Shown: positions 25,063-34,167 of the stretch, piece by piece
Numbering within the stretch: the stretch's first letter is position 1
Layout: each line of letters opens with the position of its first letter
Assembly: GCF_017114995.1 (NCBI RefSeq)
Contig: NZ_JABXKL010000097.1
Coordinates: 1-64,000 of the forward strand
Reading direction: 5' to 3'
From: Nostoc sp. NMS9
GTDB lineage: Bacteria; Cyanobacteriota; Cyanobacteriia; Cyanobacteriales; Nostocaceae
Length of the DNA stretch: 64,000 nt
Made by a program: the position numbers and the translations under genes
Notes under the pieces: model-generated
What the model was told of the DNA's origin: nothing
Database searches by the model: none
The model's input: the letters and a program-made list of their open reading frames with translations, nothing else

Positions 25063-27354
25063 TTATCTAATTATCTGATTCACAACAGATGCACTCTGAA
25101 TACGCCATTTACCTCGTTGTCTAATCAAATCATACCGAACTCGCAAATTCTCGTTAGAAGAGTTTTTAAACTGACCATTTTCATATAACTGCGTCGCTTC
25201 CTTCACCGTAGCTACTACTGCGGCACGATCTGCGAATAAATCAATTTTCTCTACAGATGCCACCTTTACGCTATGGTCGTACTTGCGATAACGGTTGTCT
25301 GACCTATCCTGTTGAGCAATCAGCCGCCATTGAGACAAAGCTGAACCAGTTAAAATCTGCTCTAAATTATTAATCTCATGATTCGGCCCTAAAGCTTCGG
25401 CTTTCGTAGATAGCCAATTGCGAATGATTTCCTCTGCCGCTGCATCTGTTAAAGGGCCATCTAGTCCTAGTGGTTTACTATTTGGAGGGGGAATAGATAT
25501 TGGTGGTTGATTTATTTGTACAAACAACTGTGAAGTAGGTGCAGATCGTGTAGGAAAAAACAGATTTTTTAACCATCCAAAAGTTGTTGTGGCTAATACC
25601 CAGAAAACTAATAGACTCACCAAAGAAATAAACACTCTCCATACCAGCCGTGTTTTCCCTTCGATGGTGTTAGCAAAAGTTCGCCGCCGCCGAGGACGAC
25701 GAGAATGGGGACGATTATCCGCTACACGCTCCCGAATAGCAGATGGAGTAGGTTTTCTCCGCCGACGCTTTTGGTTATGAGCAGGTGTAGCACTTTTAGC
25801 TGAACCGTTCAAATGCTGATTAGTGCCTCTGCTCGTCCGTTCAGCAGCAGGAACCTCTGATTTTACATTTCCAGATGAATTCCACATAGATGGTGAGAAA
25901 TTTGAATATTCTGGTGTGTCTGGCAAATCTAGGTCAGGTGTTCTGCTGTGGTTAAATTGCCTTGGAGTCCTATTTGAATTCTTAGGAAAAGGCGAATTAT
26001 TTGTCTGCGGCTGGGGAAAATTTTGGGGGTTAATTACAGCCCACTCATTAGTTGTTTCTGCATCCGTTGGCAGTGCTTCTAAATAAGCTTGTACCTGTTG
26101 GTTAGCAAAGTAATCTTTTAGGAAAGCTTGCTGGTTTGCTAAATCTCGAAAATGGGGAAATACTTCGTGTTGCAACCACTGTTCTGCATATAGACACAGC
26201 CCTGGTAACAAATCTGGAGAGTCTTGAGATTTTTCTCTAATAAAAGCTAAAGCTTCGTACTCCTGACTAAGTTCTAAAACCCGAGTTGCTTCTTCAGTTT
26301 GTCCCAAAAGTAACGCACATAGAGACTGTTCTAAATGTACATCTTGGCGCTTGCCCAGACGTATGAGCATTTGCCTTGCTTGACGAATTAAAGCAGGTTG
26401 CCGTTGAGCAAATCCCCGCGCTATTAAGGCATAAACAGCCAAGTAAGTGGCAACAGCAGAAGGACGTTTGCTTTGGGCTTCAAATAACTTATGCTGCTCG
26501 GCGACTGTTAAGTGGTTACGTAATTGCTGGATAAACCGCAGAAAGTCATCTATATTTAGACCAGAGTCATCATTGTTCGTGCCATCAATCCCGCCACGAT
26601 CTTCTAAGAGATTTTGCAATAATTCTAAACCTTGGCTTCGTTCGGCAGTCTTTTCTTGAGGTAGTGCCAGCAACTCCAAAATTCGATATGGTCGCAATTT
26701 ATAAAGATCCGCTTGAATTTCTGCCTGGACACTGGCGAACAACCCTTCGCGTACTAACAGTTCTTGACCAGTTTCTAGAGATATGGCGGCATTTTCATAG
26801 TGACCTTGCTGCCACTGTTCGCGACCTAATTCTAGACAAGCAAGGGCGACAGTGAGAACAACATCCGGATGTTCAGCACTTTCGTGTATTTCTTCGTCTG
26901 CTAAATTATTGCTTTTTCTTGCACTTGTAGTACCATTTTTATTTACCAGGTACGGACGACCTAGTTTTAGTACAAGTTCGTATTCCCCCAACTCTTGCAA
27001 AATTAATAAAGCGCCAACCAACTCGTCTTGAGTAATTTCGATACCCAGACTCTGGGTATCACTACCCCTTTTGGTGCTTTCTGGACGATTTTCCAGTGCT
27101 ACTGCGGCAGCAGCAAGGTTATCAGGGTCATAGGCGTGGGTAAGATAAAGCTGATCGTAGGTACTGCGTTGTTTTGGATCTGATAAAACCACGTAAGCTT
27201 CTTCTATGAGTTGTTTACGAGAAGAAATTGCTGCCTGAGAATACTCACGTCGTGGCAATTGTACAATGCGATCGCTGTATGCCTGCCGCAATTGTTCATC
27301 ACTTGCCGCTAACGGTAGTCCTAAAATTCGGTAGTAATCTAGCGGAATTCGCAC
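25063..27354 (-). CDS. ftn2: Cell division protein Ftn2/ZipN (ARC6 homologue)
   Basis: The protein has 763 residues from a GTG start (MRIPLDYYRILGLPLAASDE). A J-like domain at 1-70 lacks the HPD motif that would activate DnaK. A long helical region carries a repeat-like middle, then a disordered basic stretch (KRRRRKPTPSA), one membrane helix at about 570-594 and a C-terminal domain of the ARC6/IMS type (640-763, ending VRYDLIRQRGKWRIQSASVV). This layout is that of cyanobacterial Ftn2/ZipN, which tethers FtsZ filaments to the membrane and recruits later divisome proteins. It appears monocistronic. Confidence 0.92.
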   Translation of the reverse strand: MRIPLDYYRILGLPLAASDEQLRQAYSDRIVQLPRREYSQAAISSRKQLIEEAYVVLSDPKQRSTYDQLYLTHAYDPDNLAAAAVALENRPESTKRGSDTQSLGIEITQDELVGALLILQELGEYELVLKLGRPYLVNKNGTTSARKSNNLADEEIHESAEHPDVVLTVALACLELGREQWQQGHYENAAISLETGQELLVREGLFASVQAEIQADLYKLRPYRILELLALPQEKTAERSQGLELLQNLLEDRGGIDGTNNDDSGLNIDDFLRFIQQLRNHLTVAEQHKLFEAQSKRPSAVATYLAVYALIARGFAQRQPALIRQARQMLIRLGKRQDVHLEQSLCALLLGQTEEATRVLELSQEYEALAFIREKSQDSPDLLPGLCLYAEQWLQHEVFPHFRDLANQQAFLKDYFANQQVQAYLEALPTDAETTNEWAVINPQNFPQPQTNNSPFPKNSNRTPRQFNHSRTPDLDLPDTPEYSNFSPSMWNSSGNVKSEVPAAERTSRGTNQHLNGSAKSATPAHNQKRRRRKPTPSAIRERVADNRPHSRRPRRRRTFANTIEGKTRLVWRVFISLVSLLVFWVLATTTFGWLKNLFFPTRSAPTSQLFVQINQPPISIPPPNSKPLGLDGPLTDAAAEEIIRNWLSTKAEALGPNHEINNLEQILTGSALSQWRLIAQQDRSDNRYRKYDHSVKVASVEKIDLFADRAAVVATVKEATQLYENGQFKNSSNENLRVRYDLIRQRGKWRIQSASVVNQIIR

Positions 27355-28121
27355 AGCCTACTTCCCCTGCACCGTGATCAACATAATTCACCTAGAGCGT
27401 TCCAGGCCTGTAAAACCGTGCCATAAAAATGCCGTATAGAATTTACTCTACAAGTGTATATTGCAACAACTTGTTTTGTACCTTCCCGAAATTTTGAGTC
27501 ACATTCTAGTACTAATTTTTTGCTTTCGCCTAGAAAGCCTCAATTGTTTGTTTTAATTCTTAGTATTTTTGTTTAACACAACTATTATCAGCCTTCGATA
27601 CCACAAACCACAACTACCGCTTTTAATCACGGCATAATTGTTGTGGCTGGAAGAATCTATTGATGATTGATTTTTTTGGGACTTTCCCACTAGCCAGTAA
27701 CAAAAATACCACTATTGGGGATTTACCCTGATAACAGGAGACAAAAATCATATCATAATTTACCCCTCATTACAATTACCTATTTGGGTATTATAGATTT
27801 TTGCCTCCTTTTTTTTTAAATTGTTAATGGATATGCAGAAAGCAGTCTATCTTGATTGCTAGTCTGTGAAGGGGAATAGTGAGAGAGAAAACCTAAAGCG
27901 GCAGATATTGCCGTTAGAGTCAAATCCTCACGGGGTATGAGCTGAAAAGTTAAAAATCAAAAATTAAAAATTCAGCTATTCCCTAAGACCCTTTTTAGGT
28001 GCATAAATAAAGTTTGATTGTTGAGTCTTACAAACGCTAGCCTGTTAAAAGCTGAGGTGTTATCAGACCAACTTATTTAAGACCGTAACTTTAAGTTGTA
28101 CAACAGGGATACTCAAAAATA
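27355..28121. other. 767-base region upstream of pdhA
   Basis: No gene seen. The sequence is AT-rich with poly-T near 27808-27818 and a short tandem (aaaaatcaaaaattaaaaa) at about 27952-27970. It must contain the promoters of the divergent ftn2 and pdhA genes. Confidence 0.4.
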
Positions 28122-29156
28122 ATGGTTCAAGAGCGTACTTTACCCACTTTTAATCCTGCTACTACGCAAATTACTAAGGAAGAAGGGTTACGGTTGTATG
28201 AGGATATGGTATTAGGGCGCTTGTTTGAAGACAAGTGCGCTGAAATGTACTACAGGGGCAAGATGTTTGGTTTTGTCCATTTGTACAACGGTCAGGAAGC
28301 CGTTTGCAGTGGTGTTGTACAGTCAATGCGACCGGGTGAAGATTTCGTTTGTAGTACCTACCGCGACCACGTTCATGCTCTGAGTGCGGGTGTACCAGCA
28401 AAAGAGGTAATGGCAGAATTATTTGGCAAAGCCACAGGTTGCAGCAAAGGGCGCGGTGGTTCCATGCACATGTTTTCTGCCGAACATCGCTTGCTGGGTG
28501 GCTATGCTTTTGTGGCTGAGGGAATTCCTGTAGCAGCTGGAGCGGCTTTTCAAACCAAATACCGCCGCGAAGTGCTAGGAGATAAAAATGCTGACCAAGT
28601 TACAGCTTGCTTTTTTGGCGACGGTGCAGCTAATAACGGTCAGTTTTTTGAGACACTAAATATGGCAGCCCTATGGAAACTGCCAATTCTGTTTGTAGTC
28701 GAAAATAATAAGTGGGCCATTGGTATGTCTCACGAGCGAGCCACTTCCCAGCCAGAGATTTATAAAAAAGCCAGTGTATTTGACATGGTGGGCGTGGAAG
28801 TAGATGGCATGGATGTACTAGCAGTACGAGCCGTAGCCCAAGAAGCTGTAGCCCGTGCCCGTGCAGGTGAAGGCCCAACATTAATTGAGGCGCTTACCTA
28901 CCGCTTCCGGGGTCACTCCTTGGCTGACCCAGATGAAATGCGGAGCAAAGCTGAGAAAGAATTTTGGTTCGCCCGTGACCCAATTAAGAAGTTGGCAGCT
29001 TATTTGGTTGAGCAAAATCTGGCGGATGAGGGAGAAATTAAAGCAATTGACCGTAAAATTCAGGATGTAATCGACGAGGCCGTTAAGTTCGCCGAAAGCA
29101 GCCCTGAACCAGACCCTAGTGAGTTATATCGTTTCGTGTTTGCTGAAGACGAATAA
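28122..29156 (+). CDS. pdhA: Pyruvate dehydrogenase E1 component, alpha subunit
   Basis: This 344-residue protein binds thiamine diphosphate. The GDGAANNGQFFETLNMAALW motif ends in the ENNKWAIGM block, as in PDH E1-alpha. The phosphorylation-loop region reads YRFRGHSLADPDEMRS. With an E1-beta subunit (pdhB, not in the window) it decarboxylates pyruvate and passes the acetyl group to lipoyl-E2. The N-terminus YEDMVLGRLFEDKCAEMYYR and the GGSMHMF segment are typical of cyanobacterial and plastid forms. A mutarotase-like gene follows after a repeat-rich spacer. Confidence 0.97.
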   Translation: MVQERTLPTFNPATTQITKEEGLRLYEDMVLGRLFEDKCAEMYYRGKMFGFVHLYNGQEAVCSGVVQSMRPGEDFVCSTYRDHVHALSAGVPAKEVMAELFGKATGCSKGRGGSMHMFSAEHRLLGGYAFVAEGIPVAAGAAFQTKYRREVLGDKNADQVTACFFGDGAANNGQFFETLNMAALWKLPILFVVENNKWAIGMSHERATSQPEIYKKASVFDMVGVEVDGMDVLAVRAVAQEAVARARAGEGPTLIEALTYRFRGHSLADPDEMRSKAEKEFWFARDPIKKLAAYLVEQNLADEGEIKAIDRKIQDVIDEAVKFAESSPEPDPSELYRFVFAEDE

Positions 29157-29159
29157 CAA

Positions 29160-29240
29160 AGTTAGGAGTTAGGAGTTAGGAGTTAGAAATTATGAATTGT
29201 TAACTCCTAACTCACAACTTCTAACTCATAACTATCCCTA
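29160..29240. repeat. Tandem and inverted gttagga repeats after pdhA
   Basis: Three to four units of gttagga(g) are followed by their inverted counterparts (taactcc, ctaactc), so the spacer can fold into a hairpin. Similar units occur at 11880-11925. Confidence 0.75.
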
Positions 29241-29258
29241 TACCTAGGACTAAAATTT

Positions 29259-30128
29259 GTGTTTAGCATTGCAGTTCAACAGCAACAGTACAAGACCTAC
29301 ATTCTTTCTGACGAAGCCGCTGGTTCTCAATTGGAAGTCGTACCCGAACGCGGCGGTATCATCACCCATTGGCGCATTCAAAGGCAAGAAATTTTCTACC
29401 TGGATACTGAACGCTTTACTCATCCTGAGTTGAGTGTCAGAGGTGGAAATCCAATTTTGTTTCCGATTTGTGGCAATCTACCAGATAATACTTACACTCA
29501 TAACGGTCAAAAATATACTCTCAAGCAACACGGTTTTGCTCGTGAATTGCCGTGGTCAGCAACGGAACAAAAAACTAAAGATCAAGCTAGTCTGACTGTA
29601 GTTCTCAATAGCAATGAGCAAACCAAGGCTGTTTATCCTTTTGATTTTCAACTGGCTTTCACTTACGAACTTCAAGGTAATACCCTAGAAGTCCGCCAGC
29701 AGTATAAAAATTTATCATCTACACCAATGCCCTTTTCAGCTGGTTTCCATCCCTACTTTCTGTGTGGTGATAAAACTCAGTTAGAGCTTGAAATTCCTTC
29801 TAAGCAGTATCAAGATAATCAAACTAAGGAAATTCACTCTTTTGACGGCAATTTTGACTTTAGCCATGATGAAATTGATTTTGCCTTTGGACAGTTAACG
29901 AGTCAATCAGCCACCGCGATAGATCACAGCCGGAAGTTAAAACTCACCTTGGATTATGATGATTTCTCTACCTACCTGGTATTTTGGACAGTCAAAGGCA
30001 AAGAATTCTACTGTCTAGAACCGTGGAGTGCCACTCGTAACTCTCTAAATACTGGTGATAACCTGACTGTGTTAGCACCAGGAGCTAGCCACACAGCATC
30101 TGTAAGGTTGACTGCTAATTTTTTCTAA
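29259..30128 (+). CDS. Aldose 1-epimerase (galactose mutarotase) family protein
   Basis: This 289-residue protein starts at GTG 29259. It has the GalM/YeaD beta-sandwich pattern: ERGGIITHWRIQRQEIFYLD, GGNPILFPICGNL, the histidine in QHGFARELPWS, AGFHPYF and EPWSATRNSLN. Members interconvert sugar anomers or act on hexose phosphates. The exact sugar cannot be told. It follows pdhA, but the spacer carries repeats, so cotranscription is uncertain. The tRNA-Lys gene lies 62 bases downstream. Confidence 0.88.
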   Translation: MFSIAVQQQQYKTYILSDEAAGSQLEVVPERGGIITHWRIQRQEIFYLDTERFTHPELSVRGGNPILFPICGNLPDNTYTHNGQKYTLKQHGFARELPWSATEQKTKDQASLTVVLNSNEQTKAVYPFDFQLAFTYELQGNTLEVRQQYKNLSSTPMPFSAGFHPYFLCGDKTQLELEIPSKQYQDNQTKEIHSFDGNFDFSHDEIDFAFGQLTSQSATAIDHSRKLKLTLDYDDFSTYLVFWTVKGKEFYCLEPWSATRNSLNTGDNLTVLAPGASHTASVRLTANFF

Positions 30129-30189
30129 ACCTCTTTACAAATCTACAGATGTATATGCTATGATTGCAAAGTTGCGAAATGCAGCGAAA

Positions 30190-30261
30190 GGGTCGCTAAC
30201 TCAACGGTAGAGTACTCGGCTTTTAACCGATTAGTTCCGGGTTCGAATCCCGGGCGACCCA
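30190..30261 (+). tRNA. trnK-UUU: tRNA-Lys (anticodon TTT)
   Basis: The 72 bases fold as a cloverleaf: acceptor arms GGGTCGC and GCGACCC pair fully, the anticodon loop is CTTTTAA, and the T arm CCGGG-TTCGAAT-CCCGG is perfect. The discriminator is A and CCA is not encoded. Confidence 0.96.
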
Positions 30262-30460
30262 TATAAAAGTTTATTAAATGATATAAAGGGGCGATCGCTC
30301 CTCTTTGTAATTGCAGAAAGAAGCATTTTGAATACTGGGCTACCAGAGCTACTAGTTATAGAGTATCTAAATGTACAGCAATACAAAGCAAGTATGGGGC
30401 ATAGTACAGCAGTAGAGAACAAGTATAGAACATATTTATAATAACTATGGCGTAAACTTT

Positions 30461-30491
30461 TTCAACATAGACACACGACACTAGTTATAAT
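30461..30491 (+). promoter_or_regulatory. Possible promoter of fbaA
   Basis: TATAAT at 30486-30491 is a perfect -10 box; the best upstream partner is TTCAAC at 30461 with a long 19-base spacer. It lies about 95 bases before the fbaA start. Confidence 0.35.
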
Positions 30492-30583
30492 TTCCTATAA
30501 GTTGAAAAAACTCTTAAGATTTAGCGTAAGAATTACGCTTCTCTCAGACCGACTAGCTGACAACCACATTAGGAGGACTATCT

Positions 30584-31663
30584 ATGGCGCTTGTACCACT
30601 GCGGCTGCTGTTGGATCACGCAGCCGAAAACGGTTACGGCATCCCAGCTTTCAACGTAAACAATTTGGAGCAGATTCAGGCGATCCTGAAGGCTGCTGTC
30701 GAGACAGATAGCCCCGTAATTTTACAAGCTTCACGCGGCGCTCGTAATTATGCAGGAGAAAACTTCCTTCGCCACCTGATTTTGGCAGCGGTAGAAACCT
30801 ATCCTCACATTCCCATTGTCATGCACCAAGATCATGGGAATGCGCCTGCTACCTGCTACTCAGCAATTAAGAACAACTTCACCAGCGTGATGATGGATGG
30901 TTCTTTAGAAGCTGATGCTAAGACCCCCGCTAGCTTCGAGTACAACGTTAGTGTTACCCGCGAAGTTGTAAATGTAGCTCATGCTCTGGGTGTCAGCGTT
31001 GAAGGTGAACTCGGTTGTTTGGGTTCTCTAGAAACTGGTGCTGGTGAAGCTGAAGATGGTCACGGGTTTGAAGGTACACTCGACCATTCGCAATTGCTAA
31101 CCGACCCCGATGAAGCTGTTGACTTCGTAGAAGCAACTCAAGTAGATGCTTTGGCTGTTGCCATTGGCACAAGCCACGGTGCTTACAAGTTTACCCGCAA
31201 GCCGACTGGCGAAATTTTGGCTATCAGCCGCATTGAAGAAATTCACCGCCGTCTGCCTAACACCCACTTGGTAATGCACGGTTCTTCTTCTGTACCTGAA
31301 GATTTGCTTGCACTGATTAACCAATATGGTGGTGCAATTCCTGAAACCTACGGTGTACCTGTAGAAGAAATCCAAAAAGGCATCAAGAGTGGTGTACGTA
31401 AAGTAAACATTGACACCGACAACCGTTTGGCAATTACTGCTGCTGTCCGTGAAGCTTTGGCTAAAAAACCAGAGGAGTTTGACCCCCGTCACTTCCTCAA
31501 GCCTTCTATTACATACATGCAGAAGGTTTGTGCTGAACGCTATCAGCAATTTGGCACAGCTGGCAACGCCAGCAAGATTAAGCAAATTTCTTTGGAAGAT
31601 TTTGCTGCTAAGTATGCTAAAGGTGAACTTAACGTTGTTACCAAATCAGCTGCTAAAGTTTAA
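30584..31663 (+). CDS. fbaA: Fructose-bisphosphate aldolase, class II
   Basis: This 359-residue zinc-dependent aldolase cleaves or forms fructose- and sedoheptulose-bisphosphate in glycolysis and the Calvin cycle. Metal and substrate motifs are MHQDHGNAPATCY, the glutamate in VSVEGELGCLG, GTSHGAYKF, VMHGSSSVP and NIDTDNRLAITAAVREA. A consensus ribosome-binding site AGGAGG (30571-30576) precedes the ATG by seven bases, in line with high expression. Two hairpins follow, at 31703-31717 and 31736-31760. Confidence 0.97.
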   Translation: MALVPLRLLLDHAAENGYGIPAFNVNNLEQIQAILKAAVETDSPVILQASRGARNYAGENFLRHLILAAVETYPHIPIVMHQDHGNAPATCYSAIKNNFTSVMMDGSLEADAKTPASFEYNVSVTREVVNVAHALGVSVEGELGCLGSLETGAGEAEDGHGFEGTLDHSQLLTDPDEAVDFVEATQVDALAVAIGTSHGAYKFTRKPTGEILAISRIEEIHRRLPNTHLVMHGSSSVPEDLLALINQYGGAIPETYGVPVEEIQKGIKSGVRKVNIDTDNRLAITAAVREALAKKPEEFDPRHFLKPSITYMQKVCAERYQQFGTAGNASKIKQISLEDFAAKYAKGELNVVTKSAAKV

Positions 31664-31735
31664 TTTTGACAACAAATAAATAGGGGCACATTACTGCTAT
31701 GCTCCTCAAAAACTGAGGGTTTTAATGTTGTCAGA

Positions 31736-31760
31736 AACCGGGTGTTTACCCGGTTTTTTG
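31736..31760 (+). terminator. Rho-independent terminator of fbaA
   Basis: AACCGGGT-gttt-ACCCGGTT followed by TTTTG forms a strong stem with a T tail, 73 bases after the stop. Confidence 0.9.
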
Positions 31761-31784
31761 TTTTATTCATTCAGGTTTGGGCAT

Positions 31785-31816
31785 GGGGCATGGGGCATTG
31801 GGTATTGGGCATTGAA
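31785..31816. repeat. Heptanucleotide gcattgg/gcatggg tandem repeat
   Basis: GGGCATG and GGGCATT units repeat about five times between fbaA and the amidase gene, as in other Nostoc short tandem repeats in this window. Confidence 0.75.
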
Positions 31817-31891
31817 AAGAGGCAGAGGGGAAAACTTTGTTCCCTTGCTCCCTACTCCCTGCTCCCTTGCTTCTTCTCCAGTCCCCAGTCC

Positions 31892-32704
31892 CTAGAACAC
31901 CCGATGTTGTAAAGATGGCATTTGACGCCGGACTTGTTCGAGCCTAGTGGGCTTGATTTCTGCGATCGCAATTCCCGGCTTTTCTCCAGCATCGGCTAAA
32001 ATTACACCCCAAGGGTCGATAATGACCGCGTGTCCGTGGGTTAAACGGCGGGCGTAGTTATTGCCTGTTTGGGCAGGAGCAATGACGTAGGCGGTATTTT
32101 CGATGGCTCTAGCTTGTAGTAGTACTTGCCAGTGGTCTTTGCCAGTAAAGGCAGTAAAGGCAGCGGGAATAAACATAACATCAGCTCCCTTATCTGCCAG
32201 ATGACGATACAGTTCAGGGAAGCGGACATCATAACAAATAGAAAGTCCTAGATTACCGAATTTTTCTGAGAAATGGACGGGGGGTAGTTGCGTACCAGCC
32301 ACAACGGTGCTGGATTCGCGATAGGTGTTGCCATCAGGGACGTCAACATCAAATAAGTGTACTTTGTAGTAGCGGGAAAGTTCTTGACCGTTTGGGTCGA
32401 TGAGTAGAGTGGTGTTATAAACTTTGCCTGTATTGTCTACCGGAAGTGGAAAGCTGCCGCCCAAGATGGTAATTTGAAAGCGTTGAGCCATTTTTTTGAG
32501 AAATTTTTCACTTTCAAGAGCGATCGCATCACCTTGTGCGAGTTTATCTTTTTCTTCTCCCATATAGGAAAAGTTTTCTGGCAAACCTACCAATTCAGCA
32601 CCTTGACGCACGGCAAGCTCTATTAATTCTTCTGCCTGTGCCAAATTTTTGTGTAGATCGGGCACACTGGTCAATTGAATAGCGGCGGCTAAATAAGACT
32701 TCAT
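31892..32704 (-). CDS. Carbon-nitrogen hydrolase (Nit1/Nit2-type amidase)
   Basis: The protein has 270 residues from the ATG at 32704; a frame extension to 32767 adds 21 residues without family similarity. The nitrilase triad is visible: glutamate in GLPENFSYMG, lysine in RYYKVHLFDVDVPDG and cysteine in LSICYDVRFPELYR. The overall pattern is that of the Nit1/Nit2 branch, whose members hydrolyse omega-amides such as deaminated glutathione. A related substrate is likely but not proven. The gene stands alone and converges with fbaA. Confidence 0.92.
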   Translation of the reverse strand: MKSYLAAAIQLTSVPDLHKNLAQAEELIELAVRQGAELVGLPENFSYMGEEKDKLAQGDAIALESEKFLKKMAQRFQITILGGSFPLPVDNTGKVYNTTLLIDPNGQELSRYYKVHLFDVDVPDGNTYRESSTVVAGTQLPPVHFSEKFGNLGLSICYDVRFPELYRHLADKGADVMFIPAAFTAFTGKDHWQVLLQARAIENTAYVIAPAQTGNNYARRLTHGHAVIIDPWGVILADAGEKPGIAIAEIKPTRLEQVRRQMPSLQHRVF

Positions 32705-33254
32705 AGATTCAACAACGAATAGTTGATTTATGGAAGATAGATTATCAAAATATATCGCTACTTCCAAATCTGTGGAACTTAATTAGAAATCCATCAGCGT
32801 TACTTTTCTTTAACAGACTTGTTTTATTGCTGCTCTTAATCTTCCTCTGGGTTCTAGCAAACTGAATAATATTACGATTAGGTTGCGCTCAAATCCTGAT
32901 AAAAGCCGCCTGATATGAATATTTCTGTATTACAGAGTAACTAAATTTATTTATGAGATTATTATACCAATTCTATAGGACTCCTATTTGATTTTTGAAA
33001 AAACTCAGTACAAATATATTCACTTCTTTTCTGTTCCCTGTTCTCTCCCTAAACAAGTAAGTTCAAGAATTAAATCAGATTCCTATATGTGAGGTTGAGC
33101 TTTATTCACGTAGGAATAATTCATTTAGACGCATACTCCTACAGAGAAGCAAGTTATACCAATTTCAAAAAAGAATTGATATTAATTTTGAATTTTGAAT
33201 TCTGAGCATACCCTTTTTATTAAACAAGCTACGCACGCCTCTGGTAGAGAATCA
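32705..33254. other. Intergenic region, no gene seen
   Basis: AT-rich sequence with short imperfect tandem motifs (gaattttgaattctg) and no supported feature apart from the small frame beginning at 33255. Confidence 0.35.
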
Positions 33255-33344
33255 ATGTACGTGACTCAGCTTTTGGGTTTTTTGTTAGCGGCGTTAGCGC
33301 TAGAAATTGGTACTGCGGGAATTAGGCAGTTGTTTTTGAGGTAG
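33255..33344 (+). CDS. Possible 29-residue single-helix membrane peptide
   Basis: ATG 33255 opens a frame coding for MYVTQLLGFLLAALALEIG and ten more residues ending RQLFLR. It is one hydrophobic helix with a basic end, the size class of small photosynthetic or NDH subunits. A strong bidirectional hairpin lies 37 bases after its stop. The ribosome-binding site is weak and I cannot name the family. Confidence 0.35.
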   Translation: MYVTQLLGFLLAALALEIGTAGIRQLFLR

Positions 33345-33380
33345 AAAACTCCTAAAAATATTCTGAAATTGTATACAAAT

Positions 33381-33429
33381 GTAAACAAGTTTGAGAAACA
33401 GGAAATTCGTGTCTCTCAAACTTGTTTAC
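33381..33429. terminator. Bidirectional hairpin between the small frame and trxA
   Basis: GTAAACAAGTTTGAGA (33381-33396) and TCTCAAACTTGTTTAC (33414-33429) are a perfect 16-base inverted repeat around a 17-base loop. It can end transcription of trxA and of anything arriving from the left. Confidence 0.75.
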
Positions 33430-33492
33430 GAAAATTAACTTAAAGTTAGAACAAAATGGATAACTCAAGAGGATTTTATTGCCGATTGAGTT

Positions 33493-33816
33493 TCAAAGAT
33501 GCTTTTCGAGAGTGGAAGCTAATGTAGTTTTAGGCACAGCGCCGACCACCATATCCACTTTTTGTCCACCCTTAAAAATCATTAATGTGGGAATGCTGCG
33601 GATGCCGTACTGACTAGCAACATTCGGATTTTCATCTGTGTTGACTTTTACGACCTTTATTTGACCTTTGTACTGTTCGGAGATTTCATCGACAACAGGA
33701 GCTACCATACGGCATGGTCCGCACCAGGGTGCCCAAAAGTCAACTAAAACTGGTACATCGCTGTCGAGTACTTCTTGCTTGAAACTAGAATCGGTAACTT
33801 GTGCGGCTGTTGACAT
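33493..33816 (-). CDS. trxA: Thioredoxin (m-type)
   Basis: The protein has 107 residues from the ATG at 33816 (STAAQVTDSSFKQEVL); a start six codons upstream (33834) is possible. The active site is WCGPC in DFWAPWCGPCRM, and the cis-proline is in IRSIPTLMIF. This is the length and sequence of the cyanobacterial m-type thioredoxin that reduces Calvin-cycle and other targets with electrons from ferredoxin-thioredoxin reductase. The gene is monocistronic. A GC-rich hairpin (33943-33966) lies about 130 bases upstream and may be in its leader. Confidence 0.96.
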   Translation of the reverse strand: MSTAAQVTDSSFKQEVLDSDVPVLVDFWAPWCGPCRMVAPVVDEISEQYKGQIKVVKVNTDENPNVASQYGIRSIPTLMIFKGGQKVDMVVGAVPKTTLASTLEKHL

Positions 33817-33834
33817 GCCTAAAACCTTCGCCAA

Positions 33835-34167
33835 TAATTTCTGAACTTGGTGAAAATTCTACCATAGCAAAAACCTCAGCTTGGGAGTGCGAGGATGTAC
33901 ATTTGCAAAGAAGCTCTAGAATTTATTTACAAACATAAGGAACCGCCCGAACAGTAGTCCGGGCGGAGTGTGGTGTGAGGAGTGAACGGAAACATGCGTC
34001 TCCGCTATCTCTATTGTAAGCGACATATCGGATTTTTCCAGCAATTGTTTAGGGGGCTAGAAAAATTTATTCAACAATTGAGCATTGAGCATTGGGCATT
34101 GGGCATTGGTTATTCTCCTTGTCTCGCTTATTCCCATGCCCGATGCACCATCCGCCATCCCCCAATT
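33835..34167. other. Intergenic region between guaB3 and trxA
   Basis: It holds the hairpin CCGCCCG-CGGGCGG (33943-33949 with 33960-33966) and a run of gcattg(g/a) heptamers at 34080-34107. No gene is supported. Confidence 0.5.
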
